A stretch of 64,000 bases of DNA. It comes from Strongylocentrotus purpuratus. Its lineage: Eukaryota; Echinodermata; Echinoidea; Camarodonta; Strongylocentrotidae. The stretch covers positions 31,867,774 to 31,931,773 of the forward strand of contig NW_022145605.1 of NCBI RefSeq assembly GCF_000002235.5. The letters are read 5' to 3'. Of the stretch, positions 27,329 through 36,973 are shown piece after piece (position 1 is the first letter of the stretch; every line of letters starts with the position of its first letter). Below the pieces are notes generated by a model. That model ran no database searches. It had not been told where the DNA came from and worked only from the letters and a program-made list of their open reading frames with translations. Made by a program: the position numbers and the translations under genes.

Positions 27329-28523
27329 CTAGATTTGTAATACTTGTTTGGAACAAGTATAGGTGGGCTGGTCGAACTAAAATTTGAGACAAAATAAAGG
27401 GCACATTTGAGATATCTTATTGTCTCAGCTACAACATACTCGAAGTTCAGCGTAAACGAAGCTAAAACGACAGAGATATTGCTCGCGAATGACGGGAATG
27501 TAGAATCCATATTTTTGAGAAAAAATCATGTCCCATAGAGAATACATGCAAAATGTGCAAAATTGACATGCCTCCTTTAATCGCAAATATACGCCATGAT
27601 GCCTTTGTCAAAATGTAAAATAATGGCTACTGATTTGTAGAAAATTGTCTCAGCTAGAACATATCAAAATTTGGAAGAAAATTGACAGATATTTACAGAG
27701 ATACAATCAATTTTCCAAAAATATGATGACGTCATAATATGCAAATTGAAATTTTGAGTTCGGAGGCCATTATGATGACGTCATGAGTTAATTGAGGGTC
27801 AAATGAGACATGAAACAATATCTCCGAATCATACTCTATTAAAATATGAAAAAAAATTGGGGTCACCTTCCATCCTAAAGCGCGACAATGGATTTTGTAA
27901 AGGCATGTTTTTGCCCATGTATGCTATGTATTACAAGAGCTCGCACGCACGGAAATTATCTTAAACGGACGCTCAATCCGTTATTAATGGTCAGAAAAAA
28001 ATGAACAAGGTATCAAAATGCTTGAAATAATGTGCCAAATATGATGACAGAGAAAGTTTGGCGATTCTATGTTGGAAAATACCAGTACGCGCGAAAACGC
28101 GCGCGCATAAGTGCTCTCGCGCAATTTTTGAAAATGCTTATAATGGCCTGAAACGTATGCACAATTAATTTGAGACGATTTTGAGCATTTTAAAATTTTG
28201 CGCGCGCATTGACGCGCGGACGTACGCGCACGCGCGCGTTATTTGACCTGAAATTGACCGGACGGATATTGACCTCGATCATTATAAATATGAATGAGAA
28301 ATACCTTTTGGTTATGAAGATATGATCATGAGTTGATTTTCGTAAAATTTTACAAAATGGCGCCTAGATGACGTCATCAGTGAAGGACAATGTTGAAAAC
28401 GTTATTGTGCTTTGTACATATGCCTTTACATATGTGTGCCAAATTTCAAGGCATTTGATTGAGCCATTTTCAAGTTATCTTGCTAACAAAAAAGTGGTTA
28501 GAAATAAGAAAAATATTTAATAA
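27329..28523 (+). mobile_element. Array unit, recent tandem pair, second member
   Basis: Same length (1195 bp) as the preceding unit with only a few substitutions, so the pair arose by recent tandem duplication. Confidence 0.88.
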
Positions 28524-29663
28524 CTAGACATCTAATACTTGTTTGGAACAAGTATAGGTGGGCTGGTCCAACTAAAATTTGAGACAAAATAGAGCAAAAA
28601 ATAAGCGAGACACTGCTTTAAAATGCTAAAAGAACAATATCATGTAGATTCATGACGTGAACGTAATTCAGCTTCTCTAGGCATAAAAAGAACATTATGA
28701 AATTTCTGAGATGAGGCCTTTAATCGAAATTTTCACTATGATGACGTCATCAAAATGAAAAATGAGGATTACTGAGCTTATAGAGAATTGTTTTAGCTAC
28801 AACATATCGAAATTTGGAAGAAAATTGATCAATATTTACAGAGATACAATCAATTTTCCATAAAAATGCTGACGTCATAATACGCAAATTTGTATTTTGA
28901 GTTTAAGGGCCATTATGATGACGTCAGAATATTTTTAATGGCCAAATGAGACATGAAATCATATTTCCAACACATACTCTATCAAAATATGAAAAAAAAA
29001 TTGGGAGTCCAGGTGCATCTCAAAGAGCTATAATGGATTTTGTATAAGCATGTTTTTACCCATATATGCTATGTATTACATAAGCTCGCGCGCACGGAAA
29101 TTTATGTTAAATGGATTCTCATCTTGTTATTAATTGTCATAAAGAGATAAACATGGTATCAAATTGTTTGAAAAAATATGGGAATTATCATAAAAGAAAA
29201 AAAATGGCGATTCAAAGTTAAGTAATGGTGTAACGCGCGAAAACGCGCGCGCATGCACGTGTGCGTGATTTTTTATAAAATGCTTAAAATGGCCTAAAAC
29301 GTATGCAAAATAAATTTGAAACGATTTTGAGCATTTTTAAATTTTGCGCGCGTACCGACGCGCGGACGTACGCGCACGCGCGCGTTTTTTGACCTTAAAT
29401 TGACCGCACTGATATTGACCTTGATCATGATAAATATGAATGAGAAAAAACTTTTGGTTATGAAGATATGATCATGAGTTGATTTTCAGAAAATTTCACA
29501 AAATGGCGCCTAGATGACGTCATCAGTCAAGGTCAAGATTAAAAACCTTACCGTGTTTTGTCCATATGCCTATACATATGTGTGCAAAATTTCAAGGCAT
29601 TTGATTGAACCATTTTCAAGTTATCTTGTTAACAAAAAAGTGGTTAGAAATAAAATAAAGAAA
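28524..29663 (+). mobile_element. Array unit, type-1-like
   Basis: Opens CTAGACATCTAATACTTGTT. The early body is of the type-1 class (AGAGCAAAAAATAAGCGAG). No tail. Confidence 0.85.
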
Positions 29664-30995
29664 CTAGATTTGTAATACTTGTTTGGAACAAGTATAGGTG
29701 GGCTGATCCAACAAAAAATTGAGACAAAATAAAGGGTACATTTGAAATAGCTTTTTGTCTCAGCTACAACATATTCGGAGTTCAGCGTAAATGAAGCTAA
29801 AACGACGTAGATATTGCTCGCGAAAGACGGGAATGTAGAATCAAGTTTTGAAAAAAAGTCATGTCCCATAGAGAATACACGCTAAATGTGAAAAATTGAC
29901 ATGCCTCCTTTAATCGCAAAAATACGCCATGATGCCTTTGTCAAAATAAAGAATAATTAGAACTGTATCTGTAGAAAATTGTCTCAGCTAGAACGTATCA
30001 AAATTTGGAAGAAAATCGATCAATATTTACAGAGATACAATCAATTTTCTATAAATATGCTGACGTCATAATATGCAAATTGGAATTTTGAGTTCGGAGG
30101 CCATTATGATGACGTCATGAGTTAATTGAGGATCAAATGAGACATGAACAAATATCTCCGAATCATACTCTATTAAAATATGAAAAAAATTGGCGTCACC
30201 TTGCATTCTAAAGAGCTACAATGTATTTTGTATAGGCATGTTTTTGCCCATATATGCTATGTATTACAAGAGCTCGCGCGCACGGAAATTTTGTTTAACG
30301 GTCGATCATTCCGTTTTTAATAGTCATAAAGAAACAACCATGGCATCTATTTGTTTGTAAAAATATGTAGAATATTATGAAGAAAAAAAAATGGCGATTC
30401 TATGTTGTGTAATAGTTTTACGCGCGAAAACGCGCGCGCATGTGCGTGTGCGCGATTTTTTATAAAATGCTTAAAATGGCCTCAAACGTATGCAAAATGA
30501 TTTTGAGACGATTTTGAGCATTTAAAAATTTTGCGCGCGCATTGACGCGCGGACGTACGCGCACGCGCGCGTTCTTTGACCTGAAATTGACCGGACGGAT
30601 ATTGACCTTGATCATGATAAATATGAATGAGAAATAACTTTTGGTTATGAAGATATGATCATAAGTTGATTTTCGTAAAATTTTACAAAATGGCGCCTAG
30701 ATGACGTCATCAGTAATGTTTAATGTTGAAAACGTTATTGTGCTTTGTACATATGCCTATACATATGTGTGCTAAATTTCAAGGCTTTTGATTGAGCCAT
30801 TTTCAAGTTATCCTGCCAACAAAAAAGTGGTTAGAAATAAGAAAAATAAATAATAAATAAATAAATAAATAAAGGCAATTCTAACGAAATTATAAGGTGG
30901 TCTGTACGTTATACAGCCCACCTGATAAAGGCAATTTTAACGAAAACATAAGGTGGTCTGTATTATATACAGCCCACCTGATAATAATAAATAAA
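29664..30995 (+). mobile_element. Array unit, two tails
   Basis: Type-6-like 5' third joined to a different downstream body. Two 3' tails lie at about 30873-30925 and 30926-30984. Confidence 0.85.
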
Positions 30996-32115
30996 CTAGA
31001 CATATAATACTTGTTTGGAACAAGTATAGGTGGGCTGGTCAACTAAAATTTGAGACAAAATAGAGCAAAAATAAGCGACATACTGCTTACAAATTCTTAA
31101 AAGACAATATCATGTAGATTCATAACGTGAACTAAATTCACCTTCTATAGGCATAACACGCAAATTATGAAGTTTTTGACATGAGGCCTTTAATCAAAAT
31201 TTTCACTATGATGACGTCATCAAAATGAAAAATAGTTATTACTGCGCTTGTAGAGAATTGTCTTAGCTACAACATATCGAAATTTGGAAGAAAATTGATC
31301 AATATTTACAGAGATACAATCAATTTTACATAAATATGCTGACGTCATAATATGCAAATTCGTATTTTAAGTTCCAAGGCCATTGTGATGATGTCACGAT
31401 ACACTTAATGGCCAAATGAGACATGGAATCATATCTCCGACTCATACTCTATCTAAATAAGAAAAAAATTGAGGATCCCGGTGCATTCCAAAGAGCTATA
31501 AACGATTTTGTATAGGCATGTTTTTGCCCATATATGCTATGTATTAAAAGAGCTCGCGCGCACTGACATTTATCTTGAATTTACGCTCATCTTGTTAATA
31601 ATGGTCATAAAGAGATAAACATGGTATCAAATTCCTCGAAAAAATATGAGAAATATCATGAAAGAAAAAAAAATGGCGATACTATGTTGTGTAATGGTAT
31701 TACGCGCGAAAACGCGCGATTTTTTTATAAAATGCTTAAAATGACCTAAAACGTATGCAAACAAAATTTGAGACGATTCTGAGCATTTTCAAATTTTGCG
31801 CGCGCACTGACGCGCGGATGTACGCGCACGCGCGTGTTTTTTGACTTGAAATTAACCGGACTGATATTGACCTTGATCATGATAAATATGAATGAGAAAT
31901 ACCTTTTGGTTATGAAGATATGATCAAGAGGTTATTTTCAGAAAATTTCACAAAATGTAGCCTAGATGACGTCATCAGTCAAGGTCAAGGTTTAAAACCT
32001 TACCTTGCTTTGTTCATATAACTATACATATGTGTGCTAAATTTCAAGTTATTTGATTGAGCCATTGTCAAGTTATCTTGCTAACAAAAAAGTGATTCAA
32101 AATAAGAAAAATAAA
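30996..32115 (+). mobile_element. Array unit, type-1-like, short
   Basis: Length 1120 bp. The first CpG-dense tract is shortened (about 31700-31720). No tail. Confidence 0.85.
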
Positions 32116-33664
32116 CTAGATTTGTAATACTTGTTTGGAACAAGTATAGGTGGGCTGGTCCAACTAAAAGTTAAGACAAAATGAGGAGCACATTTGAGAT
32201 AGCTAATCGTCTCAGCTACAACACACTCAAAGTTCAGCTCAAACGAAGCTAAAACAACGGAGATTTTGCTCGCGAAAGACGGAAATGTAGAATCGAGTTT
32301 TGAGAAAAAGTCATGTCCCGTAGAGAATACACGCAAAAAGTGAAAAATGACATTCTTCCTTTAATCGCAAAAAAAGCCATGATTTCTTTGTCAAAATGAA
32401 AAATCTTGTATACTGCATGTCTTAGCTAGAACATATCGAAAGTTGAAAGAAAATCGATCAATATTTACAGAGATACAATCAATTTTCCATAAATATGCTG
32501 ACGTCATAATATGCAAATTGGAATTTTGAGTTCGGAGGCCATTGTGATGACGTCTTGAGTTAATTGAGGGTCAAATGAGACATGAAACAATATCTCCGAA
32601 TCATACTCTATTAAAATATGAAAACAAATTGGGGTCACCTTGCATCCTTAAGAGCTACAATGGATTTTGTATAGGCATGTTTTTGCCCATATTTGCTATG
32701 TATTACAAGAGCTCGCGCGCACGGAAATTTTTGTTAAACGGTCGATCAATCCGTTATTAATAGTCATAAAGAAACAAACGTGGTATCAATTTGTTTGTAA
32801 ATATATGTGGAATATTATGAAAGAAAAAAAAAGGCAATTCAATGTTGTGCAAAAGTTTTACGCGCGAAAACGCGCGCAATTTTTTATAAAATGCTTAGAA
32901 TGGCCTAAAACGTATGCAAAATGATTTTGAGATGATTTTGAGCATTTCAAAATTTTGCGCGCGCATTGACGCGCGGACGTACGCGCACGCGCGCGTTATT
33001 TGACTTTTTATTGACCGGACGGATATTGACCTTGATCATGATAAATATGAATGAGAAATACCTTTTGGTTATGAAGATATGATCAAGAGTTGTTTTTCGT
33101 AAAATTTTACAAAATGGCGCCTAGATGACGTCATCAGTGAAGGTCAATGTTGAAAACGTTGTTGTGCTTTGTACATATGCCTATACATATGTGTGCCAAA
33201 TTTCTAGGCATTTGATTGAGCCATTTCCAAGTTATCTTGCCAACAAAAAAGTGGTTAGAAATAAGAAAAATATATAATAATAAATAAAGGCAATTCTAAC
33301 GAAATTATAAGGTGGTCTGTACGTTATACAGCCCACCTGATAAAGGCAATTCTAACGAAATTATGAGGTGGTCTGTACGATATACAGCCCACCTGATAAA
33401 TAAAGGCAATTCTAACGAAATTATAAGGTGGTCTGTACGTTATACAGCCCACCTGATAAATAAATAAATAAATAAATAATAATAAAGGCAATTTTAACAA
33501 AAATATAAGGTGGTCTGTATTAGATACAGCCCACCTGATAAAGGCGATTTTAACAAAAATATAAGGTGGTCTGTATTAGATACAGCCCACCTGATAATAA
33601 ATAATAAATAAAGGCAATTTTAACAAAATTATAAGGTGGTCTGTATTAGATACAGCCTACCTGA
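32116..33664 (+). mobile_element. Last array unit, six 3' tails
   Basis: Standard 5' end and body to about 33280, then six tandem 3' hairpin tails separated by AATA runs. The element ends CCTACCTGA at 33664 against unique flanking DNA. Confidence 0.87.
33286..33664 (+). repeat. Six tandem 3'-terminal hairpins closing the array
   Basis: Each ~55-bp tail reads AAAGGCAATTCTAACG-like, then AGGTGGTCTGTA, a 4-5 nt loop, and TACAGCCCACCTGAT. They fall in two sequence classes: loop CGTTA-like (first three) and loop TTAGA-like (last three). Interior units have zero, one or two tails. Confidence 0.85.
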
Positions 33665-34813
33665 TTAACAGATTTAAATTAATGTACAATGAAAAAAGGT
33701 ATTTTTCAAGGAATGGTAGCTATGGTTAAGTAGGTACTTCTCTTTTCCTTCTTTCTTCTACTTTTATCTCTTTCTTTCCTATTTTTCGCTCCTACTCTTC
33801 TTTTTGTGTGACCTTCTTTATGGATTGGTGTGCGTGTGTTGATGTGTATGTGCATACTTTTATTATGCAAGTCTTTAATTTCTAATTGTTAATTTATGTT
33901 TATTATCTTGTTAATGTTTGTTATAGGATCCCGAATACAATCAGATTTTTGCTTCTAAGGGGTCCTTACAATTATATTGTACATTGTCATTTTAAATTGT
34001 TTTATGCTGGTCGAATAAAGAATTGAAAAGAAAAAATTAAATTGAATGAAGTAAAATGGCAATTTTGGTTGCTAAGGGCCGTCTGCTCCTAAACAACGGT
34101 ACCATAAATGAACAAAATGTAATATATCGCGGGTAGATGCTGTCATCAAGCAGGTTAATATTTTGAGAGGAAGTATGATGTCATTTAATGATATATCTTT
34201 CTTAATACCCGTTGCTATGATGATAATATCCATAGCAACCGATGAATTATGTGTTCCTAAGAAATCAAATTGGGCTATCGGTCAAATAATACATAAAATA
34301 ACCCGATTCCAAGTGACAGACATGATTTGCAGTCTTAAACATGTGCATAGTACACACTTACCCCCTTCCTCCTTTGAAATGCCCCCCCCCCCTCACTAAA
34401 ATCAAGATAAATTTGGGGATGGGGGCAATATGTTGTTTAGGACATGGTGTGAGTTAAAACATGATGCAGGCTATTGGTTGAGTGATAGATAAATAAGATC
34501 TGCATGCAGGTGTGTCATGAATTGTAGTCTGAATCATGAAGATAATGAATGATGGAATTCGGAATTTGCACCATCCCCATTCTGTGACCACCCCTCCCTT
34601 CTCCATCTCGCACTCTCTCACTGTTTCTCTCTCTCTTCCCTAGAACAATTTTTTCGCAAAGCAATATTCATGTAGCACATTTATTTTTCCCACGGAATCT
34701 TCTCAATAAATTTAAAAATCTAATTGTCCAAATTGCATGGAAACATATTTGTCAACTTTCTTCCTTCTTCTCCGTACCTCGAAAAATGGGCGTAAAATAT
34801 TTGTTTTGTATAA

Positions 34814-35079
34814 TAGTGCGGTATGGTATGTAATCCCGTAGGATTTTTGTGCCAAAGTTGACCTTTTTTGCTGTTTTGGCTTCAAAAGGGTCCCAATTGG
34901 GGTTCAAATTGTCAGACCCCTCCTTCATTTCCTAGGGGGGGGGGGTCCCTATTGGGCGCCAAAATGGATTATATAACGCGCAATAGGGAAATTTGGTGTC
35001 TTCGGGAAAATTTGAACCCCATCAACTTTGGCACAAAAATCCTACGGGAGCTGTTTCAGTGACATACCGTACCACACTA
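34814..35079. mobile_element. MITE with long inverted repeats, probable TA target
   Basis: Ends TAGTGCGGTATGGTATGT and ACATACCGTACCACACTA are imperfect inverted repeats. A second block (CCCGTAGGATTTTTGTGCC and its complement) extends the arms past an 11-bp indel. It is absent from copy B near 60940, where GTATAATGCATTATTG is continuous. The TA at each end would be the target duplication (Tc1/mariner-like, inferred). Confidence 0.78.
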
Positions 35080-35288
35080 AACTGCATTATTGAAGCAGCC
35101 ACGTGTAAGATTATACAAGACCCGGATTAAGAAACAAAAAATGAAGAAAACTATTGATCCTTATGAATACATTCGCCCCAATACTCAAGATTAAATGCAT
35201 TAGAATTAGAACATTTTCTAAAGCCCGGTCGCGACTCGCATACTTATATTGCACCGGATCTCTTAATATTATGCCCTAATATACATAT

Positions 35289-35325
35289 AGTTTTTTTTTT
35301 TTTTTTTTTGGGGGGGGGGGGGAGT
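35289..35325. repeat. Poly-T/poly-G homopolymer junction
   Basis: A run of about 19 T followed by about 13 G, matched by a similar junction at ~61118-61142 in copy B. Lengths in such runs may not be reliable. Confidence 0.7.
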
Positions 35326-36224
35326 GGGGGTGGGTAGGGAATAGCGTTTTCAAATGGTCCCAAATTTGATATCAAATTATTAATTGAATTTCTAAAATCT
35401 TATACTTGGGTTAACTTGCTAAATATCTCCACAATTTTCGTTAATTTTGTTTACCACTTAGTGAGGAATTAATTAAAAAAAAGCACCTATCAAAATTCTA
35501 AGCCCTACTATACTACTCTATCGCTGCGCTAGCTTGCGAGTATCCAAAGCCGGTCGCCTTGCTCACTCGCTTGCTCAGTTATGTAGCTAAATTTGGGCAG
35601 AGGGGGGGGGGGGAGGGTCGCAGTTTCATTGAATACTCCGGGCGCCATAATCCATATACGAAACTTCTGATCCACACCAAGAACTATGTACATGTTTCAG
35701 ACTGCAAATCTTGTCTGTCACTTGGAAGGATGATCCTCCAACCAAAAATTATTCAAGCGAATTGTAAAAAATGTACAAGGGAAATTCAAATGAGAAAATT
35801 TCAAGTGAGATTTCATTCACAAATGCCCACAGCTATTAATGACCATATACCCCAATAAACTGAAGACGAAAGAGACAGACATATCATTTTATATTTTTTA
35901 TCGATTATATAATATATATATATATATATTCACCTCCACGTGGAAATGAATAAGTGAAATGAACTGAAAATTAATCAGGTCTAATGTCATGTATCAGTAT
36001 GATTGAAAGCCTAATTTGGTTTGTGGGAACATATTGGTTGGCAGGCATATTATTAACATATCAACCGGAACTAAGAGAGACATATCATTACAATATTATG
36101 AAACTGCATTCACCTGACGTCATATTTCCTATCGAAAAAGTCATCTCCTCAATGAAAGCATTTAATCGCAATACATTCTACTTGTATTTTTCATCTAATC
36201 ATGTTACCGTTTCTAAGGAGTAGA

Positions 36225-36660
36225 CAGCCCATATCAACCAAAATTGCCACTATAGCTCATATCAAAGTGTCAATTTTCGAGCACTATATCTATGTTTTGT
36301 TACAAAAACAATGAAATTGACATTTAAATACAAAATTAGAACATATTTATTGACAGTTTTTGCAAGTAGTTCCAAATAAGAAGTCGTCATATTTGTATGA
36401 ATATGGTCCAAAAAGACATTTTGGGGCAATCTATATCTTGGGGAGAAAATGGTTTAACATTCATTTTTTTTGTTCAAAAATGTTATGCAAACCATTCGTG
36501 CACCTGTTAATTGTGTCATCATCCTGTATGAAATTAACTTGTTTTCATATGACACCTCACTCATGAGAAAATGAGATTCTTTAAAATATAATCTTCATAT
36601 AGTTCAACAGTAATTTTAGAAAATGGCCGCCATTCTTTTTCCATCAGCATGTTTTCCTGG
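36225..36660 (+). repeat. Dispersed ~430-bp repeat, copy A
   Basis: Shared with 62020-62450 in copy B. Also present in inverted, more divergent form at 56045-56455 (landmarks TTTTGGGGCAAT, ACACCTCA, GGTAGTCCAC). Non-coding. Confidence 0.55.
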
Positions 36661-36906
36661 TAGTCCACTTAGAAACTGTGCAGACAGGTTGATACTCACC
36701 AACCTTTTACAGCATTCCATGTATCAAAATAGATATGTAAAATTCCCTGCCTGATCCCCCTAATCTTGATGATAATCATGATCATCATTATTATCGTTAT
36801 CACCATTATCAGTATTTCCATTTTCATCCGTATCAATATCATCATAATTTTTTTCAGTTGTTGTTATTGTTGATTTAAACAATATTATATGTCTTTCTAA
36901 ATACAG

Positions 36907-36973
36907 GCTAAAAGCCCAAAGATAGGTGTATTTTGGAAGTTGTTGTTTGGTACCGCGACCTGTCTGTCCTTCG
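36907..36973 (+). CDS. Gene A exon 2: signal peptide
   Basis: 67 bp, acceptor AAATACAG and donor GGTAAGTA. It reads AKSPKIGVFWKLLFGTATCL then SF plus one base. With a start codon supplied by an upstream exon ending in ATG, this is a typical signal peptide: basic n-region, hydrophobic core VFWKLLFGTATCLSF, likely cleavage near G-A. Copy B has four base changes, three altering residues, and the frame stays open in both. Confidence 0.68.

Larger units (their letters stand above)
1..33664 (+). repeat. Tandem array of ~1.2 kb Helentron-like non-autonomous elements
   Basis: About 25 units lie head to tail in one orientation. Seen: almost every unit begins CTAGA followed by a hairpin and AGGTGGGCTG, shares the same ~1.1 kb body, and ends in an AATA-rich run with zero to six 3' hairpin tails whose right arm is CAGCCCACCT. 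The body has two CpG-dense tracts, three TGACGTCA palindromes and an ATGCAAAT octamer. No helicase, Rep, transposase or other long ORF is present; the 60-118 aa ORFs occur in both strands and in unrelated frames. Known: Helentron/Helitron2 elements have hairpins and asymmetric (subterminal 5', terminal 3') inverted repeats, insert between T and T, and often form tandem arrays. The family assignment is inference. The array continues past the left edge and ends sharply at 33664. Confidence 0.8.

Noticed and set aside
1-33664. Dozens of 60-118 aa ORFs in the array, several recurring as identical proteins
   Set aside because: They recur because the DNA units recur, lie on both strands and in different frames, and break at different places in each subtype. 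No splice, signal or domain evidence supports coding.
1-33664. CRISPR-like or bacterial repeat array
   Set aside because: Units are 1.1-2.7 kb with structured transposon-like ends and eukaryotic context; there are no short repeat-spacer units.
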